From Bacteroidales bacterium (lineage in GTDB: Bacteria; Bacteroidota; Bacteroidia; Bacteroidales; JAGONC01): a DNA stretch of 33,555 nt. This document shows, one piece after another, positions 1 through 8,667 of this stretch. The stretch lies in NCBI GenBank assembly GCA_028716265.1, contig JAQUQD010000033.1, positions 1 through 33,555 on the forward strand. Reading direction: 5' to 3'. The number at the start of each line of letters is the position of its first letter. The stretch's first letter is position 1. A program made the translations under genes and the position numbers. A model generated the notes under the pieces. It had not been told where the DNA came from. It did not search any database and saw only the letters and a program-made list of their open reading frames with translations.

Positions 1-170
1 TGATAAGCCCCTATGAGAGGAAGTTTCATATTGCTGCTGATAGTATAATCGGTTTCTTCTGTAAATAACTTGTTTTCAGGCGGTTCGTCAAGATACTTTT
101 CGCATCCGGTATAACTGATCAGGATGAGTAGAGCGCAGCAGATTAATGTTAGATATGTATTTGGTTTCAT
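1..170 (-). CDS. SusD/RagB-like outer-membrane lipoprotein, N-terminal part
   Basis: Partial gene: only the first 56 codons lie in the window and the rest continues past the left edge. The start ATG (complement of 168-170) opens a lipoprotein signal peptide, with a hydrophobic stretch then SYTGC, a lipobox with the lipidated Cys at residue 23. It is followed by EKYLDEPPENK, which is typical of the mature N-terminus of SusD/RagB proteins (compare the usual C..FLD..P). Members are surface glycan- or peptide-binding lipoproteins that cap a SusC transporter in the outer membrane. The gene begins only 18 bases after the SusC stop on the same strand, the usual susC-susD order, so the two are almost certainly co-transcribed. 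The substrate cannot be told from this fragment. Family assignment rests on the signal, the first mature residues and the context. Confidence 0.85.
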   Translation of the reverse strand, partial: MKPNTYLTLICCALLILISYTGCEKYLDEPPENKLFTEETDYTISSNMKLPLIGAY

Positions 171-188
171 GCGTGATTAGTTTAAAGA

Positions 189-3100
189 TTAGAATTTAAC
201 ATTCAAGCCTATCGTATAGATCGCTGCAACAGGGTAGGTCTGTGTATCCCATCCGTCGTCAACTTCAGGAGTAAATCCGTTGTATTTGAACAGGGTCAGC
301 GGACGTTCTGCTGTAAAATAGATCCTTGTGACAGGGAAGTTGCCATTCAGCCATGCGTTGCTTTTAAGCGTGTACCCCAGTTGAATATTCTGAATTCGGA
401 AGAAAGAGCCGTCTTCCACAAAATAGTCACTCATTTTCTGATTCCAGCCTCGGCGTAATCCTGAGGAGGAAGGATATTTATCGGAAGTTCCCTCTCCATG
501 CCAGCGGTTTTCAGCCAGATCTGCATCCAGATTGCCGTCAGGAGTCCAGATGATTTCACCCCGCTTGCGGTTGAGTACCTTATTTCCGGTCTGACCGTAG
601 ACGCTCAACGAGAAGTCGAGTCCCTGAAATTTGATACCGATGTTACCTCCGTAGATAAAGCTGGGAAAATAGGATCCCAGAATAACACGGTCATCATCAT
701 CGATCTTTCCGTCATTGTTCTGGTCCTTATATTTGAAATCACCAGGGACAAGTCCGTTTTCAGCCGCCACCGGATCGTTCAGGATTTCCTGTTCGTTCTG
801 ATACACCCCGACGACCTCACGACCGTAGAAGGCCATCAACGGTTCACCCACATAGGTACGTTGCCTGAACTCGGCAGTTCCACCGTCAATATATTCCTGT
901 CCGTAAAGGTCTTTTGCTTCATTCCTCAGTGTTGAAATGTTGACTCCCACATTGTAGGTGAATTTATCGCTGACTTTATTGGTCCAATCGAGGGCAAGCT
1001 CAATACCGCTGTTTCGGATCGTGCCCACAGGTTTGAGGACGCTGCTACCCACAGAGGGAATCATCACAGGAATGGCGGCATTTTTGGTATCTCGCGTATA
1101 CCAGTCGAAATCCGCTGATAGTCTTTCATCAAGAAATCTTGCAGTGAAACCAATATTGGTTTCTTCCGTCAGTTCCCACTTGAGTTCCGAGTAATCACTG
1201 GAAACAACGGTTCCATAATAAATGGTTCCCCCCATGGTGGTTGATATGACACTGGTTGTGTACGCGCCGTCACTCGCCTGTATTTTATCGTTGCCGAGTC
1301 TTCCCCAGCTTGCCCTGAACTTGAGGAAATCAATGATGTTATTCCCTTTCAGGAAGTTTTCCTCAGAGATCACCCAGCCTGCGCCGACAGTGGGGAAATA
1401 TCCCCAGGTTTCCTGATACTTGTTACTGCCGTCTGCACGGAAAGTGGCGTAAAGCAGGTATCTGTTGCTGTAATTATAGGCAACCCTTCCAAAGTAGGAC
1501 ATTCCGTATTCTCTCAATCCGCCGTCATGAACTGCTTCAGCAACAAGGGCCGTCGCCTTGTCGATGTACCAGGTTTGCTCCATGTCAGTCGGGAAATCCT
1601 TGCCCTGAGCAGTAAGCAGCTGGGATCCTTCATCCCGGAATGAGGTGCCGGCCATTACGGTCAGATTATGGTTCCCGAATTCCTCGGTGAAAGTGAGAAC
1701 ATTATCCCAGATGTTGTTGTTATAGTTAGTAAGTGTCCGCGTAATGGTCGCATCCGGATTCTGGAAACCGTTGTCAATGTACCAGGGCAGGTTGACCACT
1801 CTTTGATCGATTGACTGGAAGGCATAATTATAGGTTGTTTTGAAGGTCAGGGTTTTTGGAATAAAATTGAACTCCAGGTAAAAATTGGAGGTCAGTTTTT
1901 TTATTTTCATCCGGTCTATATTGTACTCCATGGACGGGAATGGATTCTGACCCAACCGGTACTCAATAGAATGGGCGCTTGCGTAATTGGTGGGCCAGGC
2001 TGTGGTATTTAGTGTATCATATACCGGCATTACGGGAACTGCAAAATACGCATCGTTCCAGGCATTATATGGTGCGTTGTATCTCAAGGCATTGCTGAAG
2101 ATGAGGTTGCCCCCAATGGTCAGCCAGTTGGTGGCCTTCTGGTCTATCTTCGCACGCAGGTTGAATCGTTCATATTTGTTTTCCATGTCCATGATCCCGT
2201 CCTGCAAAATATAATTGCCTCCGAGGGAGTACTTGGCTGTCTCCGTTCCGCCGGTAAAATCCAGGCTGTGATTTGTGATCAGGGCAGGACGCAGAATTTC
2301 GCTGTACCAGTCGGTGTTCGGTTCGGGAATGCTTGGGTCCACCCGGCTTCTGCCATAGCGTTGCATGGCGTTCTGGATGAATGTGGCATCCGCCACTGAT
2401 CCGGATTCCATTGCCATCGTCGTAAACTGCTGCGAATTGGACATCTTCACAACATTCTGGGCCACCTGGTATCCAAAATACCCGTCGTAGGTGATCTGTG
2501 TCTTCTGGTTGTATGCGCCCGATTTGGTCTCGATCAGCACTACGCCATTGGCGGCTCTCACACCGTATATGGCAGAGGCAGAGGCGTCCTTCATGACCGA
2601 CATGGATGCGATATCCGAAGGATTCAGAAAATCAATGTTATCAAAGAACATCCCGTCGACAATATAAAGGGGTGACTCGGAGTCCCTCCCAGGAAAAGAA
2701 CCGATACCACGGATCCTGACGGTTGGCTGATCGCCGGGTGCGCCGCTGGTCACTACCTGTAAGCCGGCCACTTTCCCCTGTAAGGCCTGTATCGGCTGCG
2801 AAGCAGGTGTTTTCGTTAGGTCCTCTGCCTTGACAGTGGCTATGGATGAGGTCAGGTCCTTGACTTTTGTACTGCCGTACCCAACCACAACCACACCCTC
2901 CAGGGAAGTTTTGGTTGGCGTAAGCTGAAAGTTAAAAACACTCGCATTGCCAATGGCAACCTCCTGGGTGTCAAATCCTACAAAACTGACTACCAGTGTG
3001 TTATCTTCAGGGGCAACCTGCAGGCTGAACCGGCCATCCAGATCAGTAGCGGTTCCCTTGGCAGTACCTTTGATCAGGACCGTTGCTCCAGGCAGGGTCT

Positions 3101-3239
3101 CGTTTGTTTCACGGTCAGTGACAGTACCGGTGATGGTCCTTTGTTGGCCGAAAGCTGCAATACCAGCAATGGCCAGCAAAAGCAACAACGTGCTTTTCAG
3201 CCAGCCAAATGCTTGTATTCTAGGTAGATAACTCTTCAT
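189..3239 (-). CDS. SusC/RagA-family TonB-dependent outer-membrane transporter
   Basis: A 1016-residue TonB-linked transporter that would import a ligand delivered by the SusD partner across the outer membrane. Domains in order: signal peptide (about 1-31, ending AAFGQ); carboxypeptidase-regulatory-like beta-sandwich (about 33-105, TGTVTDRETNETLPGATV and VSFVGFDT); TonB-box region VVVVGYG (116-122); plug (about 130-240) with YIVDG and SAIYGVRAANGVVLIETKSG, the SusC hallmark; then a long beta-barrel ending YTIGLNVKF with a C-terminal aromatic residue. The reading frame is open 29 codons further upstream (to 3326), but that extension is not hydrophobic in the right place. The ATG at 3239 places the signal peptide correctly, so I chose it. 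The gene is intact and of normal family length. No sigma/anti-sigma pair or hydrolase is visible on the upstream side, so substrate class is unknown. Confidence 0.95.
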   Translation of the reverse strand: MKSYLPRIQAFGWLKSTLLLLLAIAGIAAFGQQRTITGTVTDRETNETLPGATVLIKGTAKGTATDLDGRFSLQVAPEDNTLVVSFVGFDTQEVAIGNASVFNFQLTPTKTSLEGVVVVGYGSTKVKDLTSSIATVKAEDLTKTPASQPIQALQGKVAGLQVVTSGAPGDQPTVRIRGIGSFPGRDSESPLYIVDGMFFDNIDFLNPSDIASMSVMKDASASAIYGVRAANGVVLIETKSGAYNQKTQITYDGYFGYQVAQNVVKMSNSQQFTTMAMESGSVADATFIQNAMQRYGRSRVDPSIPEPNTDWYSEILRPALITNHSLDFTGGTETAKYSLGGNYILQDGIMDMENKYERFNLRAKIDQKATNWLTIGGNLIFSNALRYNAPYNAWNDAYFAVPVMPVYDTLNTTAWPTNYASAHSIEYRLGQNPFPSMEYNIDRMKIKKLTSNFYLEFNFIPKTLTFKTTYNYAFQSIDQRVVNLPWYIDNGFQNPDATITRTLTNYNNNIWDNVLTFTEEFGNHNLTVMAGTSFRDEGSQLLTAQGKDFPTDMEQTWYIDKATALVAEAVHDGGLREYGMSYFGRVAYNYSNRYLLYATFRADGSNKYQETWGYFPTVGAGWVISEENFLKGNNIIDFLKFRASWGRLGNDKIQASDGAYTTSVISTTMGGTIYYGTVVSSDYSELKWELTEETNIGFTARFLDERLSADFDWYTRDTKNAAIPVMIPSVGSSVLKPVGTIRNSGIELALDWTNKVSDKFTYNVGVNISTLRNEAKDLYGQEYIDGGTAEFRQRTYVGEPLMAFYGREVVGVYQNEQEILNDPVAAENGLVPGDFKYKDQNNDGKIDDDDRVILGSYFPSFIYGGNIGIKFQGLDFSLSVYGQTGNKVLNRKRGEIIWTPDGNLDADLAENRWHGEGTSDKYPSSSGLRRGWNQKMSDYFVEDGSFFRIQNIQLGYTLKSNAWLNGNFPVTRIYFTAERPLTLFKYNGFTPEVDDGWDTQTYPVAAIYTIGLNVKF

Positions 3240-3277
3240 AATGTGTTTGTTTAGGTTTAACTGATTGATTGTTGGAA

Positions 3278-3308
3278 AAAATATATATATATACATTAAT
3301 GATTTCAA
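3278..3308 (-). promoter_or_regulatory. Putative promoter of the susC-susD pair
   Basis: Reading on the minus strand there is TTG (complement of 3306-3308), a 20-base spacer and TATATTTT (complement of 3278-3285). This resembles the Bacteroidetes pattern TTG-N19/20-TAnnTTTG, with the last base of the -7 box mismatched. It would place the transcription start about 30 bases upstream of the susC ATG. The block is embedded in an AT dinucleotide run, so a chance match is possible. Confidence 0.35.
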
Positions 3309-3400
3309 AGCAGAAAGTCGAATCAAATATAAGTCAATGGATGTTTAGAATCAATTTTTTTTATGAAATTTGTGCATCATTCTCCCGTTCAACTTTTGAT

Positions 3401-4150
3401 ATGAACAGGCACATCAACATCCTTTGCACATTTTCACTCATCTTTCTTGCTGGTTTCGTGCACGCCCAGGAGGAAAAGATCATCTATGTGGAGCACAATA
3501 CGAGCTCATGGGGATACAAAGCTGAGTTGCTGATGTCTTCCGTCCGTCCTGGCAGCGAAAATGACCCGCTTTACAAAGGGGATTCTGTCACGTATGATGT
3601 CAATGATCACCCTGGTGTCAAGCCGGGATTTGCATTTGGCGTCTTCTATGAAACACGTTTGACCAACTCATTTTATTTGCAAATGGAGGTCAATTATCAA
3701 TGGTACCAGTATCGTCTGGATTATGTCATGAATGTGAAGGATGGCATGAAATCAAAATATGACGCGGACTACACGATGAGGAGTTCGTCCATCCTTATCC
3801 CGCTGCTTCCCAAGTTCAGGTTCGGGAACAAATACAAAGTATACGTGATGGCCGGCCCTTATATCAATGTTCCTTTTTCACCGCATACTTCAGGTAAAAT
3901 CGTGATCGAACAGGAGGAGGCTGCAGGTAAGGTCACAACTTCTGTCATCAGGGATGAATCCATCAATAAGAAGCCGGAAAAGCTTGAATACGGACTGATC
4001 GGTGGCATTGGCGTCAAAGTGCCCCTGAAGGCGGATGATCTGGTCATAGAGATGAGGTATGACGGCAGTTTGAATGATGTTGTCAGGGATCCTGACCTGA
4101 AAGCCCAGGCGTTCTCACTTCACCTTGGTTTGATCAAAGTGCTTAAATGA
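3401..4150 (+). CDS. Outer-membrane beta-barrel protein (porin/PorT-like family), function unknown
   Basis: A 249-residue protein with a clear signal peptide (residues 1-22, hydrophobic then FVHAQ). The mature part has alternating hydrophobic/aromatic strands such as FAFGVFYETRL, SFYLQMEVNYQWYQYRL, YKVYVMAGPYINVPF, LEYGLIGGIGVKV and a terminal strand AFSLHLGLIKVLK. This is the usual look of an 8- to 10-stranded outer-membrane barrel of the PorT/OMP_b-brl type. The frame is open upstream to 3269, but the ATG at 3401 is the first that starts a signal peptide. It is divergent from susC and convergent with the DUF6599 gene, with only 12 bases between stops. I cannot assign a specific role; many such proteins in this phylum are structural or T9SS-associated. 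Confidence is good for the class, low for function. Confidence 0.75.
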   Translation: MNRHINILCTFSLIFLAGFVHAQEEKIIYVEHNTSSWGYKAELLMSSVRPGSENDPLYKGDSVTYDVNDHPGVKPGFAFGVFYETRLTNSFYLQMEVNYQWYQYRLDYVMNVKDGMKSKYDADYTMRSSSILIPLLPKFRFGNKYKVYVMAGPYINVPFSPHTSGKIVIEQEEAAGKVTTSVIRDESINKKPEKLEYGLIGGIGVKVPLKADDLVIEMRYDGSLNDVVRDPDLKAQAFSLHLGLIKVLK

Positions 4151-4162
4151 CGATCAGGTAAA

Positions 4163-5008
4163 TCATTGATCGGAGAATAACTTACGATACGGGCAGGTTG
4201 ATGTCATTTCTTCCTTATTTACTATCAAAAAGAGGATACCTTCAGGTCCGGTGGCTTTTATGTAAACGACCTTTTCCGGAGCATTATCCTGAAGTTCAGC
4301 CAGCTTATGGATCAGGTCAGCCTGGTTCTCCCTGTCGGCAAATTCGATTTTGGCCAGCACCTGGTCTGGTTGGTCGCCTGCGACAGGCAATGCATAGAGT
4401 GTATAATTTTCATACGATTCAAGCAGATCAGAAAGGGATGGGAACCCATTCATCAGCCCCAGCTTCCCTCTGATGCATTTCAGCTGACCCTCTGCATTAT
4501 TGACTGAAAAGGGTTCAGGCGCAAGGAATGATGCAGGTTGCATCTTTTCTGAGATCTCCATAAGCAACGTGATCCCGCATTGTGTAGCAGCATCAGTGCC
4601 TTCCTGGTCGGATATGATCAGGAAATGATCACCCAGAACGGAAAGGATCTGATAGGGAGAAATGCAGTGGTGCATGCGCAGTGAATCGTTCAGCAAGCAC
4701 CGGAACCGGCTGACAGAGAAGATCCCGAAAGCCGCCACGCCATCCTTCATATCAAATGCGTCTATCTTCAGCAGGTGATCGTTGAGCAAAACTTCCTGCA
4801 CATACACCCGTTCAAAGCCATACTCCAGGTAAATGTCCGCACCGCCGTTGATATAACCCCACAATCCGCTGCCATCATACATCCGCGTACCTGCCACTTC
4901 CCATCCCCGGATCGTATCCGTGCTGAGCGGGAAAACATCTTCCTGCCCAGATACCCACAAGGTAGTCCATCCTAAGAAAATCAACAGCACAACACGCTTC
5001 ATTTTCAT
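4163..5008 (-). CDS. DUF6599 family secreted protein
   Basis: A 281-residue protein with an N-terminal signal peptide (about 1-22, ending WVSGQ) and the motif YINGGADIYLEYGF at residues 52-65, which I recognise as the hallmark of the DUF6599 family. No biochemical role is known to me. The start could also be the next Met two codons later (5002); both give the same signal peptide. It lies downstream of the Tat-exported DUF362 gene on the same strand across a 103-base gap containing short repeats and no clear promoter, so the pair may be one transcript acting in the same compartment. That is inference from position. The C-terminal half (NYTLYALPVAG..., EGILFLIVNKEE) looks like a mixed alpha/beta fold without recognisable catalytic residues. 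Confidence 0.7.
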   Translation of the reverse strand: MKMKRVVLLIFLGWTTLWVSGQEDVFPLSTDTIRGWEVAGTRMYDGSGLWGYINGGADIYLEYGFERVYVQEVLLNDHLLKIDAFDMKDGVAAFGIFSVSRFRCLLNDSLRMHHCISPYQILSVLGDHFLIISDQEGTDAATQCGITLLMEISEKMQPASFLAPEPFSVNNAEGQLKCIRGKLGLMNGFPSLSDLLESYENYTLYALPVAGDQPDQVLAKIEFADRENQADLIHKLAELQDNAPEKVVYIKATGPEGILFLIVNKEEMTSTCPYRKLFSDQ

Positions 5009-5111
5009 CGAATTAATCGAATTTAAACGAATTAAACACATGACTTTATTCGGACACCTGTGATTTTACATTACCACGAATAACCATGAATAACCACAAA
5101 TACCCCTTCCC
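5009..5111. repeat. Short degenerate tandem repeats between the DUF362 and DUF6599 genes
   Basis: The 103-base gap contains two repeat clusters. At 5073-5102 three 10-base units follow each other: ACCACGAATA, ACCATGAATA, ACCACAAATA. At 5008-5037 there are three looser units built on the core CGAATT (TCGAATTAA, TCGAATTTAAA, CGAATTAAAC). Both share the CGAAT core. Similar CGAATT-type intergenic repeats occur in many environmental bacterial genomes. Whether this is decayed repeat DNA or a functional spacer is not shown. Confidence 0.7.
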
Positions 5112-6290
5112 TCACGTCAGATTCAATACCGCAACATCAATCCTTTCCAGATCCGCAACTCCCAGTCCCAGTTCCTGCGCCATGTTCATGAAGTCCCTTG
5201 CCTTGGGCTTGTCTTCGGTCTGGATACCCTCGGCGATCCTTTTCCTGAGGACGACCTCATAGCCGATCCTGTCGACAGCCACCGGGTCGGTGCCCAGAAG
5301 CAGCGTTTTGAATTCGGCGATGAATTGTGGATTGGCTCCCGGTCCTCCGTTGAAACATCCGCGGATGCCATCGGCGATGTTCAGCACCACTTTGTCGCGG
5401 ATAGGAGGAAATGCACACACCTGTGCACAGGTTTCTCCCCACAGGTCCTTGTGCAGCCTGCCGGTGTTGCTGATGCATCCATAGGCCAGGTTCTTCAAGC
5501 AGAGGGTGACCGATGCCCCGGCATTTTTCAGGATCGGGATGTTGATGATCTTATCCACCTGCTGGGTGCATATCTTGCTGAAATACGAATATTTACCGCT
5601 GTTGACCATATAGGGCAGCGTATAGTCGTCATATTCCTCCACCACATCGGCCCAGTAGTACCAGTCCTTATCGATCATCTTTTCACCATAAAGCAGTCCG
5701 TCAGGACCATAGAAGGAACCGTTGGCATCCTGCTGCTCTGTGCCCGTGATCCGGATGCCGGGATAGTTTTCTTCGGTGAATCCTGTTTCATGGAGCTCAA
5801 ACTCCCGCCGGTCCCAGATCAGGATATGGTCCTTCGGGATCCCGGCTTCCTGCAGCTGGCTGATCACGGCTCTGACAAGCTGGTGGCTGGTCGTCAGTGA
5901 TTTACCTGCCACGGGATTGACCTTCAGCCCTATCCTGTCAGCCGGGGATACGAACTGCAACCAAGCGGCAGCGAGCGAATCGGCTCCGGTGAGTTCCACC
6001 ATGCCCCTGCGGAGCATCTCACTGACGGCATCCTGATCCGGTTCATTGTTCAGGATGCAGTTGGCATGGTTTACCTGCACGACTTTTCCCGGATATTTAC
6101 CCGGCATGGAATCTGCCGTACGCTCCCATGCCATCGCATCCCGGATATTGGTGGATGGTTTGCCTTTTTCCTGCGGATCCTGTGCAAATCCTTTCCTGGT
6201 CATCAACGACGACAATGCAGCTCCTATCCCTCCTGCTGCAGCTAGGCTGAAAAAACTCCTGCGGCTGAGCCCATGCTGTCTTTTGTTCAT
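5112..6290 (-). CDS. DUF362 domain protein with Tat signal
   Basis: A 392-residue protein. Residues 9-14 read SRRSFF, a twin-arginine signal, followed by a hydrophobic alanine/glycine-rich segment (about 15-27) and a cleavage-like FAQD. This suggests folding, perhaps with a cofactor, before export. The rest matches DUF362 proteins: an early KVVQVNHANC strand, DRIGLKVNPVAGK, a central IINIPILKNAGASVTLCLKNL segment typical of the family, then VVLNIADGIRGCFNGGPG and LLLGTDPVAVDRIG. The family is often found near iron-sulfur/redox proteins, but no CxxCxxC ferredoxin cluster is present here, so the cofactor is unknown. The gene is divergent from ffh and is first in a probable two-gene unit with the DUF6599 gene. 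Confidence 0.85.
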   Translation of the reverse strand: MNKRQHGLSRRSFFSLAAAGGIGAALSSLMTRKGFAQDPQEKGKPSTNIRDAMAWERTADSMPGKYPGKVVQVNHANCILNNEPDQDAVSEMLRRGMVELTGADSLAAAWLQFVSPADRIGLKVNPVAGKSLTTSHQLVRAVISQLQEAGIPKDHILIWDRREFELHETGFTEENYPGIRITGTEQQDANGSFYGPDGLLYGEKMIDKDWYYWADVVEEYDDYTLPYMVNSGKYSYFSKICTQQVDKIINIPILKNAGASVTLCLKNLAYGCISNTGRLHKDLWGETCAQVCAFPPIRDKVVLNIADGIRGCFNGGPGANPQFIAEFKTLLLGTDPVAVDRIGYEVVLRKRIAEGIQTEDKPKARDFMNMAQELGLGVADLERIDVAVLNLT

Positions 6291-6316
6291 AATGAATCTG
6301 ATTCTTTGTAACGTGT

Positions 6317-6324
6317 CAAATATA
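6317..6324 (-). promoter_or_regulatory. -7 box for the DUF362 gene
   Basis: The minus strand reads TATATTTG, a perfect match to the Bacteroidetes -7 consensus TAnnTTTG, 26 bases upstream of the start codon at 6290. No clear TTG -33 element is present at the expected distance. Confidence 0.5.
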
Positions 6325-6357
6325 CTAAAACCTCGGTCCTAATCCGTTTGAAAGTAT

Positions 6358-6365
6358 TATTTTTG
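6358..6365 (+). promoter_or_regulatory. -7 box for the ffh transcription unit
   Basis: TATTTTTG matches TAnnTTTG and lies 34 bases upstream of the ffh ATG, back to back with the DUF362 promoter in a 109-base divergent gap. I see no good -33 TTG at the usual spacing. Confidence 0.45.
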
Positions 6366-6399
6366 TCAGCTGAAACATGACGTTGAATTCATCTGAAAT

Positions 6400-7743
6400 A
6401 TGTTTGAAAGTTTAAGCGACAGGCTCGACAGGGCGTTCAAGATCCTGAAGGGGCAGGGGTACATCACCGAGATCAATGTGGCTGAGACCCTCAAGGATGT
6501 GCGGAAGGCGCTTCTGGATGCTGACGTTAGCTTCAGGATCGCCAAGCAGTTCACCGACCAGGTGAAAGAGAAGGCCATGGGACAGAAGATCCTTACGGCA
6601 GTCTCTCCGGGTCAGCTTATGATCAAGATCGTCCACGATGAGCTTACTCTTCTGATGGGCAGTGAGAAGGCGGATATTGACCTGAAAGGTACCCCTTGTG
6701 TCATACTCATTGCCGGATTGAACGGCTCCGGTAAGACTACCTTCAGCGCTAAACTGGCCAATTACCTGAAAACGAAAAGAGGCCGGAAGCCGCTGCTGGT
6801 GGCGGGCGACGTTTATCGCCCCGCTGCCATTGAACAGTTAAGTGTCCTCGGCGTCCAGATCGGTGTGGACGTGTACACCGAGGAAGATTCCAGGGAGCCG
6901 GTCAAGATCGCAAGGAGAGCTGTTGCTTTTGCCAGGGATAAGGGATTCAACACAGTGATCATTGACACTGCAGGCCGCCTTGCCCTTGATGAGGAGATGA
7001 TGAACGAGATCGCAGACATCAAGCAGGCAGTCGATCCCCAGGAAACACTCTTTGTGGTGGATGCCATGACCGGTCAGGACGCCGTGAATACGGCCAAAGC
7101 CTTCAACGACCGGCTGGATTACAACGGAGTGGTCTTGACCAAACTGGATGGCGATACCAGGGGAGGGGCAGCACTGACCATCAGGGCGGTGGTGAACAAG
7201 CCGATCAAATTTGTCGGGATCGGGGAGAAAATGGAGGCCATCGACCTTTTTCATCCCAGCCGTATGGCAGACCGGATCCTGGGAATGGGTGATATTGTTT
7301 CACTGGTAGAGAAGGCCCAGGAACAGTTCGATGAGGAAGAAGCCAGAAAACTGCAGAAAAAGATTGCGAAGAACCAGTTTGATTTCAATGACTTCCTTGC
7401 ACAGTTGAAACAGATAAAGAAGATGGGTAATGTCAAGGATCTGATGAGTATGATACCGGGCGTGGGCAAAGCCCTGAGGGATGTCGACTTGGATGACAAT
7501 GCTTTTAAAGGCATTGAAGCCATTATCTATTCCATGACACCCGGGGAAAGAACGGATCCCTCGGTACTGAACGGAAGCCGCCGCAAAAGAATATCTCAGG
7601 GAAGCGGTACTACCCTCCAGGAGGTGAACCGGCTGGTCAAACAGTTCGAAGACACCCGCAAAATGATGCGCAAGATGACAGAGAGCAAGGGTAAGAACAT
7701 GATGCAGATGGTTCGTAATACCAGGAACATGCGCAGACGATGA
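6400..7743 (+). CDS. ffh: Signal recognition particle protein Ffh (SRP54)
   Basis: A 447-residue GTPase of the signal recognition particle, which binds signal sequences of nascent membrane proteins and docks with FtsY. Domains: N-domain helical bundle (about 1-90, starting MFESLSDRLDRAFK); G domain with P-loop GLNGSGKTT (106-114), GDVYRPAA (136-143), DTAGRL (189-194) and TKLDGDTRGGAAL (247-259); and a methionine-rich M domain (about 325-447) with GDIVSLVEKAQ before it and MMRKMTESKGKNMMQMV near the end, which binds SRP RNA and signal peptides. Length and motifs are normal. The start is the first Met of the conserved N-terminus. It heads a plus-strand run with folD 42 bases downstream. No SRP RNA gene was recognised nearby. 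Confidence 0.97.
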   Translation: MFESLSDRLDRAFKILKGQGYITEINVAETLKDVRKALLDADVSFRIAKQFTDQVKEKAMGQKILTAVSPGQLMIKIVHDELTLLMGSEKADIDLKGTPCVILIAGLNGSGKTTFSAKLANYLKTKRGRKPLLVAGDVYRPAAIEQLSVLGVQIGVDVYTEEDSREPVKIARRAVAFARDKGFNTVIIDTAGRLALDEEMMNEIADIKQAVDPQETLFVVDAMTGQDAVNTAKAFNDRLDYNGVVLTKLDGDTRGGAALTIRAVVNKPIKFVGIGEKMEAIDLFHPSRMADRILGMGDIVSLVEKAQEQFDEEEARKLQKKIAKNQFDFNDFLAQLKQIKKMGNVKDLMSMIPGVGKALRDVDLDDNAFKGIEAIIYSMTPGERTDPSVLNGSRRKRISQGSGTTLQEVNRLVKQFEDTRKMMRKMTESKGKNMMQMVRNTRNMRRR

Positions 7744-7785
7744 GACACCGTTATGCCATGGTACAGGAATAATCAATCATGAATA

Positions 7786-8667
7786 ATGGAACTTATTGAT
7801 GGTAAAAAGGTCGCCGAAGGGATACGCGCCGGCATCGCCCGGCAGGTAGCTCACTCCATCGACAATGAAGGAACCGCTCCTCATCTTGCCGCCATTCTCG
7901 TCGGAGATGATCCAGCCAGCCACACGTATGTAAGGAACAAGGAAAAGGCCTGCCAGGAGGCGGGGATCATTTCATCCGTTTATAAGTACCCTGCCAGCTT
8001 GTCTGAACGGGAATTGCTTACGGTGATCGATTTTATCAATAACGATCCGGAAATCCACGGGCTGATCGTGCAGCTCCCCTTACCGGCCCATATCCCGTCA
8101 GAAAAAATTATCCGTGCCATCCATCCCTGCAAGGACGTGGATGGATTTCACCCTATGAACCTTGGAAACATGGTGCAGGGATTACCGGCTTACTTACCTG
8201 CCACTCCCTATGGAATCCTTCAACTGCTTGAATATTATAAGATTGAGACGGAAGGAAAGCATTGCGTGGTATTGGGACGAAGCAACATCGTCGGTACACC
8301 GGTCAGTATTCTGCTCTCACGAAAAAGCTATCCCGGTAATTGCACGGTGACCCTGTGCCATTCAAAAACACGTGACCTTGACGCTATTTGTCGCCAGGCG
8401 GACATACTGATCGCTGCGATTGGACAACCGCATTTTGTGAAGGCTGACATGGTCAGGGAGGGTGCGGTGGTCATCGACGTCGGCATGCACCGTGTCCCGG
8501 ACTTTTCAAAGGGTTCGGGCCATCATCTGACCGGTGATGTGGATTTCGGCGAAGTATCCAAAAAAGCGGGTTACATCACTCCTGTGCCAGGTGGCGTGGG
8601 CCCCATGACCATCGTGGCTTTGCTGTGCAATACCCTCAAAGCATTCAAAAAAGAGATCTATCCTTGA
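7786..8667 (+). CDS. folD: Bifunctional methylenetetrahydrofolate dehydrogenase / methenyl-THF cyclohydrolase FolD
   Basis: A 293-residue cytosolic enzyme that interconverts 5,10-methylene-THF, 5,10-methenyl-THF and 10-formyl-THF using NADP(H), supplying one-carbon units for purines and initiator formyl-Met. Visible signatures: SHTYVRNKEKAC with catalytic Tyr48 and Lys52 (YxxxK), GLIVQLPLP in the substrate site, DVDGFHP, the nucleotide-binding GRSNIVGTPVS, and the C-terminal PVPGGVGPMT signature. Length is typical. It lies between ffh and queE, and its TGA stop overlaps the likely TTG start of queE by three bases, which suggests translational coupling. No anomalies were seen. Confidence 0.97.
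   Translation: MELIDGKKVAEGIRAGIARQVAHSIDNEGTAPHLAAILVGDDPASHTYVRNKEKACQEAGIISSVYKYPASLSERELLTVIDFINNDPEIHGLIVQLPLPAHIPSEKIIRAIHPCKDVDGFHPMNLGNMVQGLPAYLPATPYGILQLLEYYKIETEGKHCVVLGRSNIVGTPVSILLSRKSYPGNCTVTLCHSKTRDLDAICRQADILIAAIGQPHFVKADMVREGAVVIDVGMHRVPDFSKGSGHHLTGDVDFGEVSKKAGYITPVPGGVGPMTIVALLCNTLKAFKKEIYP

Noticed and set aside
5325..5900. 191-codon plus-strand open frame
   Set aside because: It is antisense to the DUF362 gene and shows no protein-like pattern.
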